NCBI RefSeq assembly: GCF_000208865.1
Contig: NC_018397.1
Coordinates: 186,001 to 250,000, forward strand
DNA: 64,000 nucleotides
Origin: Neospora caninum Liverpool
Taxonomy: Eukaryota; Apicomplexa; Conoidasida; Eucoccidiorida; Sarcocystidae
Reading direction: 5' to 3'
Below are positions 24,460-43,200 of the stretch, one piece after another. The position numbers and the translations under genes are program-made. The notes under the pieces are model-generated. The model saw only the letters and a program-made list of their open reading frames with translations, was not told the DNA's origin and made no database searches. Numbering within the stretch: the first letter of the stretch is position 1; each line of letters starts with the position of its first letter.

Positions 24460-24487
24460 GGGGGGGGGGGGTATAGGGTTTAGGGTT
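24460..24487 (+). repeat. Poly-G run with telomere-like TTTAGGG
   Basis: A run of about 12 G is followed by TATAGGGTTTAGGGTT, one to two units of the heptamer used at coccidian telomeres. It is too short to be a telomere. Confidence 0.5.
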
Positions 24488-24553
24488 GGAATAGCGCGCA
24501 AATAAGTGAGCAGAGACGCAAACGTTCACCAAAAAGTATCTTACTCGGGAGCC

Positions 24554-24627
24554 GCGCGATCGTGGCCTAGTGGCTGTGAAGGCTCACTCACACGCGAGAG
24601 GGCCCGCGTTGAATTCGCACCGGTCCC
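24554..24627 (+). pseudogene. Degenerate tRNA-Val-like copy
   Basis: Plus-strand sequence aligns over its whole length with the two tRNA-Val(CAC) genes on the opposite strand. It shares GGCCTAGTGGCT, ACTCACACGCGAGAGG and the end ACCGGT. The acceptor stem no longer pairs, the anticodon stem has lost a base, and the B box is broken (GCGTTGAATTC). It is unlikely to be transcribed or to fold, so I treat it as a tRNA pseudogene or a tRNA-derived retrocopy fragment. Confidence 0.6.
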
Positions 24628-25348
24628 TCAGTAGACGATGTTCTTCGGGAATGATGGGTTTAGGACGACGCTTAGCGATTCCCGGCTCTCGCAGTATTCG
24701 TTTGTGGCAATGGAGCTGCGCTCTTTCACTCACAGGCAAAGTGAGAGATGGTCAGCGACTTCACCTGTGGTGTACCTGTGGCTGCTGGATTGTGTATTCT
24801 GCACAACTCACCGTCCATCACACCGAACCTACCGACAGCACTGAGCATGTTTGTGAGTACCGGCGCTCACAGTGTCGCTGCGGAAGTTTTGCACTCGTTT
24901 CGGTTCGTGCATGATCAAGCGCTGATGAGAGTGGCGGCGCTCGCGAGTTACACCAAAGGCCCTTGTGCTACTCGTGCTACTGAGATAGTGCTGTGTTCGC
25001 CATTGTAAGACACGCACATTTATGCCACACTGGATTTCTCACATTCTTAAATAAAGACTCGACCTGCGTGTGTGTGGCTCTAGAAAAGCCGATAGTACTG
25101 TCTATTTGAATCAGTCGAACGGGCACACCGAGCTTCGGTCTCCCACAACTCGTGGTGAGACTCAAGTGATCTGCTGCTCCATACCACCGTTTTCCCGGTT
25201 AACTCGAGAAAAGGCACCTGGCCCTGTTAAATTAGCACAGAGTGAGAGACCAAGTCCAAGCCAGTAAAGGGAAATCGACAACTAACAGAAACCATCAATT
25301 TCGTAACAATATTTTCCGGACAAAGCTGCCATGCAGTTGACGTTTCAA

Positions 25349-25421
25349 TACGAGCACCGGGGATCGAACCCGGGACCTCTCGCGTGTGAGGCGAGCGTCA
25401 TAGCCACTAGACCATGCTCGC
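25349..25421 (-). tRNA. tRNA-Val(CAC), second copy
   Basis: A 73-nt gene identical to the one at 24186-24258 except for a single base in the D-arm region (CTAG against CTGG on the plus strand). All stems, the CAC anticodon and both internal promoter boxes are kept. Same orientation, about 1.1 kb from the first copy. Outside a few bases at the 3' side the flanks differ, so the duplication is old or was limited to the tRNA. Confidence 0.95.
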
Positions 25422-27216
25422 GCCTAAGCACTCACTGGTCCCAGTTCTTCCGGGAAGCTTCGCAAACTGATTTTTCTCCGATGCTCATCACTGCGGCTGG
25501 TCTTCCCTGTGCCGACACGCCGCGTACGGTGGCATAACTGACGGTCGCTGAGATTCTTGCTCGTCAAGTCTGGTGTCCCCCCGCGTTCCCCACAAAACGC
25601 CAGCTGGAGCATCCTTTCACCGCCTCTTGTTCAGACAAGAAAACCGTCGAACAGACTATCGAATGCATCAACGTGCTCCAACGCTATACTAAGCCCGAGG
25701 GCCAATTCCACTTGAATGACCCCCCAGAGGCACCGTCTGTACGAGCGCTACTACTGCCGACTACCTTTTCGTGTCCTAGAAGCCGGCCCAGACGGTTTGG
25801 GCGGTAGGCGACGTTTAATACGGCACTGTTCTTCCGGCCTTGTACCCTCTTACGAGCACTGAGCGTCATAGGTCGCCCGCATACAGGACGGCCAGCATTA
25901 CCGGCCTGTTCCTAACTTGTGCTGATGTCACTGGCGAAGCATTTCTCCTGCTACCGAATACAAATGGCCCGTGTGCAGTCACTGAAGCCTCGCTCTCTGG
26001 ACTCACCTAAGCGTCATTTTATCGGCTCTATCTATCAACATGGACATCTCAGAGATAGAACGACACTCGAAATTTCGCAAAACGCTTTCAGTCACAGAAT
26101 ACCAATTGGTTCGAACGACCATGGCCTCTTTCCTTCCAACTGTCGACAACCTTGCGTCGGAAAATTACTTGTAAAGAATCTCTTTTCATACGAAAAAACA
26201 CAGCGACAACTGATCGGCGGGAACAGGAGAAACAACCCTCCTGTGAGAGCCATTAACGGTCCGGGGAAGCCCGCAACGTTTTCCTTATCTGCGTTCTGTG
26301 ACTGACAACCGACAGATGTCCCTTGTTCACCAGACACACGCTCCCCGCAAGCGGTCCACGACGGTCGTCCGCGCTTAGTTTATCCCGGAGACAAAGGAGA
26401 AAGCGCGAGACCAAGGAAAGTCTTGTAAAAAAGGGTCACGAGAAGAACGCCAACCCACGAGACAATCTGGAGGGACGGGAAAACGAAAAACCACGCTCTC
26501 TTTCCGGTAAGAAGAGAATCGTTTTTGGCACCTGGGACGAGACACGGTGCGCCCCACACAGCTTTTCCATCGATGCTGCGTATTCACGACAAGGAAGAGG
26601 ACCGACTCTGCAGCCTTCTGTTGAGGCAACGTCTAATCCTTTTTTTCTCGAAATGAAGCCAGAGGCCCGGCCTCGTCGCCGCATTCCCAAACATCCAACC
26701 TCTTCGTGTGGTGACTTGCCCAGGCTCCCTCTTCACGCTTCCTGGTGAACCCATCGGTTCTCCCCTTACTCGTTTTCTCCCGACGCACCGTATTCGCTTC
26801 CTTCTCATCTTCGTCCTCGCCCTTTTATCAACAGTGGCATCCCTCTTGGACATCTGAAAACAGTCTCGTTTCTTGCTGGCTTGTTCCCTTTTGTTGCCTT
26901 TCTCTCAGAAACACAACGCGTACATCGGTGCTCCACTCGTCTCTGCTCCCTGTTGTGTCTTATGCGTGTTTTTTCTCTCAGTCTCTTCCGCACATCTTGT
27001 TCATTCGCCTCGCACACCCTCTGCGCAAGTACTTCCACCTGTGGTTGCCCTCAAACTTCTCTTCCGTGAAAAAAGTGAAGAACCAAGTCCGGGAAGAAAC
27101 AGCAGCGAAAGAAGGGCGCCCGGCGCACAAGCTGTCGTATCACTGTTCCTGCCTTTCCTCACCCGGCTTTTGCCCACGTCGCTAAATCGGGCTTCCCTTT
27201 CTCTCTTCCCTTGTCT
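25422..27216. other. Spacer between tRNA-Val and U2AF large subunit gene
   Basis: About 1.8 kb without a supportable gene. Short open frames on both strands lack similarity or splice support. The part next to 27217 should include the 3' UTR of the minus-strand U2AF gene. Confidence 0.45.
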
Positions 27217-33483
<6,267 letters not shown>

Positions 33484-35699
33484 TTCCGAGAGGAGACTGC
33501 GAGAGAGACGGGCGAGCTGAGACCGCGGCCGAGGAAGACACGCGCGAAGCAAAGACTCCGGCACGGGAAAAGGAAGAGACAAGCTGAGGGCGACAACGAG
33601 CGAAAAGCGACGGGCGCGACGGCAAAGCGAGAGCCAGAGCGCAATGGCCCTGAGGCGACTGGACCAGGTTGGCGCTACGGAAACGGCGGACTGTCGCCGG
33701 GACGCAGTGTACAGACGGAAGAAAGCACTTGAGGCTCGACCACTGAGGAGCCGCGCATCCAGTTCGCGCAACTCAGAGATGCAGTCGGAAGACCGCGATC
33801 GACCACGCGCGCATTCGACCCCGGACTGCGTTCTTAGTTGTGTAGGTGTACAGACACTTGAACCACATGCAAGGCGCTGCAGTGCGGCACAGAATTTGCA
33901 GCGCAGAAACGCCTGGAGAAGTTTACCTCTTCAGGAGACATGGAACCGGGTTCCTGTCAGCACGCAGGCCGAAAGAAATGGGTGGGACGGGTCGGGCGCG
34001 GACACCCGGGAAAACGCGAGTTGCTCCCCTCCGAGCACCAATCGATTGCGCCCTGCGGCGTTGCTGGGCACGCAGAAGGAAGATGAAGCTGAGAAAGGAA
34101 GAGCGCCTGCAGAAAAAAGACGAAGGGCGCCAAAAGACGGTGCGTCAGACTTCCCAGTTCGACAAGAAAACGGGCGAATTCCTCTGAGGAAGGGAAAGGC
34201 GAGTTCTCGAGCACGCCGAGCACGCCGACGAAAGAACCCCGAAGCGGCGGAAAGGAAACTGGCTCACGAACAGAGAAAGGCAAGCGAAAGAGAGAACGCT
34301 GGCTCTTGATTTGTCTGTTTTTTCGCCCGACGACTCGTGTTGGGCGCTTCTCTTGTTTTCGTCTCCCTCACGCCCTCTCGGGTTTCAGTTCCGGCCGCCA
34401 CAGCAGAAACCGCACACCATCTTTACACGCAGCTCTGTGGATCCGCTGGAAACGTAGATTCGCCCTCCTGTCGTTTTCCCCCCTTGCTCGTCGTCCGCCG
34501 CTCGCGCCCTGCTGCATCGGATTAAAGACGGGTTCGTCGGCCGGCGCTGTTCCCGCGCGCGGCAGGAGCCGCATACACCTCGCAGCGGCGGAGCCTAGCC
34601 ACGAAAAACAAGTTTTGCGGAGCGACGAGATAAAGGAGAAAGGCGTCCGCTGCCGAGGAGAAACCCAGGGGATCCCCCTGCTTTTTTCTTGAGTCTGCTT
34701 TCTCGTTTTTCCCCCGGAAAGGCGGTCACTCCAGCAGCGTTGCAGCAGCCGACGTCATGCACGAGACTGCAACTGCGCATGAGGAAGTGTAACGCCCGTT
34801 GGACATGCAAATCATTGCATGCAGCACTCCGCTATATGAGCTATGAGCCCTCGCGGGGGCTGTAATTGCCGCCTTACCATGTCTGTATATACACTCGTAT
34901 TCGCACACGCCTCTCCACACGCTCGTAGGTCTGCTGCCTGTTTACGAACCTGCCTACTTTCTGGCGCTTTTGTACGACTCCGGGTGCATCCGTCTAGAGT
35001 GGCGTCACCTACGACCGTTCGCGAATGAAGGTTGTGGCCGTCTCGTCTTTGCGACAGTTGCAAAGACAGGCGACCGGCTGTAGACTCGCCCAGGGACGAT
35101 TGGGAGACAGAGAGCGTCTGAATTCCGCGGGAAGGACTTTCTGAATCGAACTGTGTTGCAGAGCGTCGTGCCTCGCGACGAGAACACATCCGGTGCCCGC
35201 AGCGCTAGAATAATGTGGCGGCATTCGCTGCTCGAGGAAGGGACTTGGTGGAATGGACGCGTTCGTGGAGGAATGACCGTCAGGGACGCTGCATGTATCT
35301 CTGTATTCACGATGCATTAAAAATCGTCCCAGGTTCTCTGCGCTAGCTTGTTCTCTTGGCTTCGACGCTCGGCGGTGTGCGCCTCCTTGCCCTCGGTGTC
35401 GTCCTCAGTGTCGCTCTGTCCTTCCTTTCGTCCTTTTTCGTGTCTTACTCTTCCTCTCCTTCTCCTAAACCTGCGAGCCCTTTCTTTTCCTTCCCGTGCC
35501 TCTTTCCTGCCGAGTTTTTATTCGTCTTTTGGATGCTTCGCCGTCCGCTGCGCGGTCGCCTCTCGTGTTCGTCCGGTTTCGATTCGTCTGCGTCGGTTTC
35601 ACAGCCCCTCTTTGTCTCGACGCTCTGTTTTGTTTTCTTCATCTGTCGTGCCGCCTCCTCGTTCTCTGCCATCCTTGCCTCCCTCACGCGCCAAGCACA
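33484..35699. other. Divergent spacer between U2AF and bL33 genes
   Basis: 2.2 kb between two head-to-head starts, presumably holding both promoters. No gene can be supported. From about 35348 to 35690 the plus strand is C/T-rich, like the region before SPT6, which fits a 5' UTR of the bL33 gene. Confidence 0.45.
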
Positions 35700-36277
35700 A
35701 TGCTGTTCACCTCGCCGGTGATGCTTCGAAGTCGGAGCAAGCGGCTGTTCGTCCAGCTAAAGAGTGCGGCCATGACGAACTTCTGCTACATGACAAGGAA
35801 GTCGCCGGAGAAGAAAAACTTTCGCATTGCCCTTCGAAAATATGACCCCGGAGTCAACAAACACGTGTACGCTTTCAAAAGGTCGCGCGAAAACTGCGTC
35901 CATATGCATGCTTCTGCATCTCGCCGCCTCTATGGAGCTCTAATCGTCGGTCTGCGCGGGCGTTCCTACACCTGTGCGCTGTCAGCATTTCAAAACATCG
36001 TCGCATACAACTCGAGCGACTCTGTATTTACCTACTCCGTATATATAGATATATGTATACCTGTCTATCCAACTATCTCTCTATATATATGCATATATAG
36101 ACGATACATGGATATGCGTACGCCTATCCGTAGGGTTGCCACATTTCTGGGGGTGTAGGCTCCGCAAAAACAGCTGCGTTGCGTGTTGGGCACGCCCATA
36201 CTTCCTCCCATCCCTGCACTGCCAATGTGGATCTCGTAGCCTGCATATATATATATATATATATATATGTATACATC

Positions 36278-36321
<44 letters not shown>

Positions 36322-36618
36322 GATATGAACGTGTTGAGCTGCGAATGAGCGACGCCTACATGTACGTGTCTATATGCAGGTAGATTTGGGGGCGATTGGT
36401 TTGCTTGTGCTCCTTTCTTCAGGATGTTTTATGAGGCCCGACTACCGTCCGAGAAAAACAAGAAACAAATTACTCTCTCCCTACAGCGGTATATTCGCTG
36501 GACAGGAAAACAAGTGAAACTTCTTCTCGACAAAGTCGAGAAAGCGTGGGAATATGGACGATTTCAAAAGTACTTCGACAATCAGGCCCCGCTACTCACA
36601 GACCGACGCGGAAGGTAA
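35700..36618 (+). CDS. MRPL33: Organellar ribosomal protein bL33 family
   Basis: Small protein of the large ribosomal subunit of an organelle, most likely the mitochondrion because no signal peptide is seen. Exons 35700-35866 and 36423-36618 join in phase (CAC GT | G ATG), giving 120 residues. The N-terminal half shows the L33 pattern RSRSKRLFVQLKSAAMTNF, a loop ending SPEKKNF, then LRKYDPGVNKHV and, across the intron, MFYEARLPSEKNKK. Human MRPL33 is 65 residues, so this copy has an extra C-terminal segment of about 50 residues (IRWTGKQVKLLLDKVEKAWE) with no recognised fold. The first ATG is used; a second ATG at codon 8 sits closer to where bacterial L33 begins. The intron contains TA repeats. 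Confidence 0.85.
36245..36320. repeat. (TA)n repeat in bL33 intron
   Basis: Two TA tracts separated by GTATACATC, about 100 bases before the exon 2 acceptor. Confidence 0.92.
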
Positions 36619-37007
36619 CATGCGTCCAAAGGCGGGCAGCGGGTTATCGACGGACTTGTACCTGTGCCTGGGTGCATAACAAGGCAGAAATGTGCACGCA
36701 TATGGATATACATACGTGCCGAGAACAAAACCTCTTCATTCGTATGTACACAGGCATGAACATATATACATACATATAAGTGTATCCGGGTGCATAGACG
36801 CGCGTATAGATATATGGTGTATGTAAGTGTTAATGCCCACACAGTTGGCCGCGGTTTTTCGTGAGTCGCGAGTCGGGGTCAGTTCTGTCCACGGAGATGG
36901 GCATTAGGAAAAGCTAGTGGCAGACAGACGATGCTTCAGTGACGATTTTTGAGCAACGGGGTAGGAATCGACTTAGAACGTAGGAGCTATGGGACATGGT
37001 GAGCAGA
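36619..37007. other. Spacer downstream of bL33
   Basis: Short intergenic stretch. The 5' end of the next gene may start here, but I could not find a first exon whose phase fits. Confidence 0.35.
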
Positions 37008-38032
37008 GGCACAACAAGTTGGAGATCATGATGCTGAAGAAGAGGTGCTCGAGCCTGGCGACCCCGTGCCTCTGGGCGGTTTTCTATATCTTATGAGCCG
37101 TGGTGTCTTTTCGTTTTCGCTGTTCCTGTTTTTCTCAGAGCTGTTCCACGGTACAAATGAAACAGCACGACGCGGGCCTCCCACCGTCCATACACTCCAT
37201 TTCGTGACGCTTCCCGGTCGTCTCGGATTCGACGCCACAGTCCGCGGAAGAATCGCTTTTTCGGGTTTCCTTGTATGTTTTCGTAGAAACAAGCAGGTAC
37301 ATGTTCTGCTTTTCTGGTGGGCTGTTTTCTGTCGACGCTCTGGTGTCTGCCGAGCTGTTTGGTCCGGCGGCAAAAAACATGCAGTGGACGAAATCCTGAG
37401 AGTCTCGATTTTTCGTCCTTCCGCGCGTTCGCTGCTTCTTTGCTTCGCTTGTGTCTTCCGCCGTCTGAATGAAACACACTGCAGAAGTGTGTCCTCTAGG
37501 CGACCGCGAATTCCACAGCCAGCACCTGTTCACGTTAGCGCACGTCAGAAAGAATCGGGAAATAGCTTTCAACCGACAGAGAGAGAAAATGTGCGTTTCG
37601 GCTCAGCAGCGACCAGCCGTTACACGCTACGCGTGGTTTTTTTCGCGAGTGTCCGCGCACAATTAAAAGTGTTGGATTTCAATATCCTCCTACATCAAGG
37701 TAATTATTCTACATCGGTTCTATCTAGGCAGTCCCCCCCCGTGTAAGGTGCGGTCGAAGGAGGAAGCAACGGAATCCTTCCGCTTCAGAGGAGACATTTG
37801 CTTTGCTGTAGTGTGTGTTCACGCGAAACGCAGAGCACGAATTGAGGTACAGTGCATTCCGACCCACAGAAAGAACACATGTTATACGCTCGATGATGAG
37901 TCCTCTGTGGCGCTCCAGAGAAAGCTTCAAATGGAAGCCGATTTGGCGCGAGGAAGTCTCAAGGAGAAAGGAACTTGGACAGCGTTGAAACAGGAGGGTC
38001 GGCCAGACAAATACCGTCTCGCACGGCAATAA
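37008..38032 (+). CDS. Unrecognised small multi-exon protein
   Basis: I do not recognise this protein. Three exons join with consistent phase: one ending at 37102 (reading EPGDPVPLGGFLYLMSR), 37670-37699 (VLDFNILLHQ) and 37728-38032. The last runs through FRFRGDICFAVVCVHAKRRARIE to a basic, helical C-terminus ending PDKYRLARQ before a TAA stop. The first exon has no in-frame ATG before an upstream TGA at 37002, so either an upstream exon is missing or the 5' model is wrong. An ATG at about 36992 opens a different frame. The middle exon is only 30 bases. No targeting signal or membrane segment is visible in the readable part. Its neighbour on the same strand is the bL33 gene, which suggests nothing specific. 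Confidence 0.45.
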
Positions 38033-38559
38033 TTCCCCGACAAAGCGGATGCTACATGTTTATCATAATAAGTTGGACACACTTAAGACGGGAACAACGC
38101 TGAGAGGCAAGTGCGTGGCACTACGGCGGCGATAGTTTTGGAGACGAGGAGAGGCGAGGACGGGGAAGCGGCACAAGGCAGGCAGAGCAGGACTGTGTGA
38201 ACCGAGACTCGACCGTTATGGAGCACTCGACGACAGAGGCAGATTTCAGGAATTTTTCCAGAGTCTGGAAGTCTGAAATACTCGGGAGTCTTGCGCCCCA
38301 GTATCTGAGAGTCAGCTCGAAAATGCCTGCTCGGTTCAACAGATTTTGCCTCGCTCTTTCGTGTGGCAGCTGCGCAGCCCTGGTCCCGTCATCTAGGGGT
38401 TTTCCTGCCTTCCAGCGATCTCCCTCCGTGCTGGCTTCTATGATTGGGGCAAGAACGGAGCCGCGATCTTCGGATTTTTTGGAAGTCGAGGCCGCGCACG
38501 TTAAAACGCGACGACTTCTGCGCAGATCGTGATGTGCAAGGAGTGGCAGCAGGTGTACC

Positions 38560-38599
<40 letters not shown>

Positions 38600-40254
38600 G
38601 TATATATATATATGTATATATATATATGTATATATATATGTATATATATATATATGTATATATATATGTATATGTATATATTCACATAGATACAAAATAT
38701 GCACCTACTCCTTTGGGTTTACAATGTAAATCCCATAGTTTTTATATAGGCACCAACGTCTTCTCGTTCTTCCATTTGGTGCGAACACACGGATCCCATC
38801 CATGCCGTTTATTTTTTTGCTTACCATCACAGGGGATTTCCGACTCTTTGCTACACACAGGAGGCACTTGTCTTCGGCTTTTTCAAAGACTGCCAGAAAA
38901 ATGTGAAGGAAGCGGGGGAAGCGTGCGCGCTTTGTGCGCGCCACATACAGATCCGCTGCTACGGCCTGCTGCCGGGGGGGTTATCTGTCCTGTCAGCTAT
39001 ATCTGTCCTGTCAGCTAGACGCTCCTCTGTCTCTGTCTGTGCAAATGTTTGTCTTCTTCTCTCTGGTTTCCGCTCTTGTGTCCTGCGGTTCTCGGTGCCT
39101 CTCCGCTGACGTCACCGCCCCGGCTGGAGACGCCGGCCGGCTAGGAGTGAGCTTTCCCTGTCTCGCCCGGGTGTTCCAGCAGTGAGAGTGACGTAGGAAG
39201 CGTCAGCGGTTGCGTGGACACAAGGAGACAGACGGCAGGCAAGCATCTTGCTCGGCATCGAGACTGCTTTTCCTCACAGACGGACGAGGAAAAGAAAGCA
39301 ATGCGTTGCCAAGACAGCCAGAAAAACCAACGGCGGGGACACAGAAGAGCAGAGTCCTTCGGACGCGCGTGTTTCCTGTCAGTTATCTTTGTTGGAGTCC
39401 TGTTTCTATTGGGAAGTTTCCGGCGGCGAATAAAAACAGACACTGGGTCCGAGACACACGGAGAGCAAGAAAAGAAGCCGGAGCATCGCGCTGCCCGTTC
39501 TCTCGGCTTTACGAAAAGTGCACCGCAGCAAGAAAAAAAGAGAGGCGCAAGGTGAGGAACAACACGCGAAAGTCTATGACGTGGGCGGCACTAGGCTCTT
39601 TTTTTCCGCTTTCTGTACAGACGAAACGGAACCTGAATCGCGGGTGCGCTCCGAGTTAACGCGCGAGAGTCGCACAAGGCCGCGAGAAAAGGCAGCACAA
39701 GGCAGCCGTGTGTGTCTCGGCGGTCCCGCGCACGCGGGTGTCTTGTTGAAAAAAGTGTTGAATCGATTGTCCGCGAACTCCTGCTGTAAAGCGCCGCCTT
39801 TCGTGTCCCCTGAAATCGAAGGCAACACTTCACCTCTTTGTCGTCAGTGTCTCCCTCGTCACACTGCGCTCACGCAAGCCTGCCTGTCTCCTGCGTTACT
39901 TTCTGTTTGTTCCACACATCGATTTGGAAATGACGGCAGCTGTCCTGTTTTCTTCCCTTGCCTCTCTCTTCCCTGGCGCTCTCCTGCGCTGAACCGGTCG
40001 GCGCCGGCTTCCTGTCTCCATGTCTCCGGGAGTGGCGGTCTTTTCGGCGACTTCTCTTCCGTTCCGCGTTTCCATTTCCTGTCGCGACGGCGCGTCTGGC
40101 CCGCCGGCACGACTGACGGTCTCTCCTGCCTCTCTCCCGGCTTCAGCACTGTCTCCTTTCCGTCGTGGTCGTGTATCAAGAGGCCTGCATGCAGAGACGG
40201 TTCGGTCGCAGGAAAGTGCCGGGGTTTTCCTCTATCCTCCAAAAAGGCGGGAGA
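38033..40254. other. Spacer before the 40-kb gene
   Basis: 2.2 kb without a supportable gene. It contains a large compound TA repeat, a tandem pair of ATCTGTCCTGTCAGCTA-like units near 38985-39018, and C/T-rich sequence from about 39830 that probably belongs to the 5' UTR of the next gene. Confidence 0.4.
38561..38681. repeat. Compound (TA)n repeat
   Basis: About 120 bases of TA tracts punctuated by regularly spaced G in ATGTATATAT units. Confidence 0.95.
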
Positions 40255-43200
40255 ATGCGGGTCCGCAGTTGCGTCTTCCCTATGTTTTCAGCCCTTCGAT
40301 TCTTGCTCACCACCTCCTTTGTTCTTTTTTCCCTCGCTTCTCACGGATTGATCGCGAAAGCCCGCTTCCTCACACCGCACAATCTAGGCCTCTCTTCTCC
40401 TCTTCACTCTGCCTCTCCACTGGCCTCGGCCCTGTCTTCTTCAGTCTCGACAGCCCCTTCGTCGCTCCCCTTACTTTCTTCCCTCAGTCTGCCTCCGTCT
40501 TTCTCTTCTTCCTTCCTCCCCGCCTCGGCTTCGCCTCCTGCACTCGCCTCGGCTTCGCCTCCTGCACTCGCCTCGGCTTCGCCTCCTGCACTCGCCTCGG
40601 CTTCGCCTCCTGTACTCGCCTCTTCCTTCTTTGAGACTTCTGTCTCTTCCTCTCCGAGGGACACCCCACACGGAGCCTGCGCCTCTGCGCCCTGCCTCCT
40701 ACAAGATGAGCAGCAGGCGACAAAGGCCAATGACGAGGCCAGGGCTCGCCGGCCGCAGAGAGACGCTCTGGACGAACCCGCGCTTAGGTCGGTCTCTCTT
40801 CGCGTTCCAGGGGAAGGGAGGAAAAAAGCGACGACTCCATGTGGATTTGAGAAAAAGTGCCCAAGCGCAGAACGGGCTAATCTCCGGACGCTCAAGTGTC
40901 CCTCGCAAGCCGCGCGACGCCTGCCGACTCGTGCTTGTTCTTCCAATCCTTTTCTGATTCTGCCTGCGGGCCCTTGGTCGAGGCCCTGTGTTCGTCTTGT
41001 ACGAGGAGACAACTCAGATAGCGCGAAACGAGAACTGCTAGAGAAATGGCGGGGAGAGAACGGTTTCTGCGCCTCTCGAGCAATCGCACCTTCGACGTCT
41101 CGTTTCGGTAGGTCTGCACGTTTGCTGATGGGAACGGCTCCTACCTTTCTCTCTCCTGTCACCTCCGTCTGGGTATCCGTGCGGGATCGTCCGCGGCTTC
41201 TGTGTCCTCTTTCTTCTCTTCCGTGTCTTTCCGTCCACTCTGCGTCTCTTTCACCGCGCGCAGCGCGTTCTCTGGTTCTTCCGTCCCAGTCTACGTCTTG
41301 GCTCTGTTCGTCCGCCTCCTCCTCTCTTGAGAGCGCCTTTGGAAGCTACACGGGGCCGCGCGATCCGGCTCTCAAGTCGCAGGATATATTTGGTGAAGCG
41401 AAACTCAAGCGAAGGAGCCTCTACGAAATTGCGGAGAAGTTCGACAAAATCGCCAAAGACGATTACGACGCAATTCTGAAGCAAGTGGTGGAGGAAGCGA
41501 ACCGCGAGATGCTCGAGAACAAGTTGCAGTGGGACAAGAACGCCCAGAGGAAGATCGCGGCAGACGCGCGTCAGGGGGGTACAGTCAACGCGGAGACAGA
41601 AGCAAACGGAGAAGATCAAGAGTCGGAGCGAGACGAGCAAGGGCCTCGAAGACCGGGCCGAGAAACGGCCTCGGGTTCCTCAGAGTGGCCGCGGCGTTCC
41701 TCACCTGCAGATGCTCCGGTTTGCGGAGACGTACGGGAAGTGTCTCGAAATGTGTTTGTCCTTTCTCCCCCCAAGCCATCCGTCGCTCCACACCGCTTGT
41801 CTTCTTCCGCTCCTTCCCCGTCTTCGTCCCTCGACGCGTCTTCCGCTGCTCTCCCTTGTGCTTTTCTGCCTCCTCGGCCGGCTGCCGACGCCTATCCGCC
41901 GGACGCTTTGTCCCGAGAGGACCGACCGGACGCAGAGCGAGAGCGGCGGAAGGCAGGGAAACACTTTGACGGACAGCTCAGAACCGCGCTGTCGGCAGCG
42001 GCTGTCCTGTCCTTTGCAGATCGAGATCTTGCTTCCTTTCGCCTGCTCGAAATCGCGAAACTGTTTGGCCGCCTCTGCCAGCTGACGAACGTTCGCGGCG
42101 AGGACCTCAAAGACGATCCGCGGTATGCGCGCCTCGTGACCGCCCTGGACCTTCGCCTGCAAGAAGAGCTCCAGGATGTGACCCGGCAGATCGTTGTTTC
42201 GGAACGCAGACAGCGGAAGGGGGCTGACAGACGAGGCGAACAAGGCGTTGCCGCTGAGAACCCGGAGAGCGGCGAGGCCCGAGGCTGGAGGGCCGAGACA
42301 GGTGAGGACGGGGAGCGCGGAGAGGAAAACGGCGTACGGGAAGGCGCCCAGGAAGACCGGCGAGAGAGCACAGGCGTAGGAAGAGGCAAGGATGCAGAAC
42401 GAGACAGAGTGACGCGGCTACGATTTGAACTCGGCCCCGCCGACCTCGTGGCGTTAGGGCAGGCCCTGAGACTCTCACAGCTTGCTTTGGATCTGGACAT
42501 GGTCCTTCGCAATTTGGAACTCCTTGCTCTCCTCCAGCTTCCTTCTTTCTCGCTCAGCCAAATATGTCAATTTGTCGTAGCGCTCGGCCACATCCGCACC
42601 ACAAGCGTGCGGCCGCTCTCTCGACCTTTTCTGTCTCGGGTCTCGTCCCACATCGGCGTCCTCCTCTCTGCTTCCTTGGAGGGCCTTGCGAAGAAAGAGG
42701 CCGAAGCCGGGGAAGGCAGACGCCAGGCAGCAGCGGCCAGGCGAACGGCGCGAGAAGCGCGGCGAGCGGAAGCCCCGGAGGACGGAGACGGCGGGGAACC
42801 CAACGGAGACTGTGGGGCTTTCGGCAACGAGGGAAGGGTGGGGCGAAGGCAGGAAGGAGGCGCGAGAGCGGGACGGCAAGACGCGACGAGGGGAGACAAC
42901 ATGGGAATGGACGACAGCGAAGAGAAAAGGCCGCCTTCCATGCCGCATAGGCTGTGTCAAGAACCGCGGAGAGAGACAGGTACTTTGTCGAGTGGGAACG
43001 TGGGAAGGGCTCCTGGAGCCGACGTAACACTCTCTCTGGCATCTGCAGTGAACCACGTGATGGATGCTCTGCCTTTCCTCTCCATTTTCGAGGAAGAGTC
43101 GTTTCTCTTTGCTGAGCATCGCACCCCGTCTCTCTTCACCGAGGCTTTCCGGCGCACCCTTGGCCTGGCGTGGGCCGAGACGGTGTCTCTCGAGGACTCG

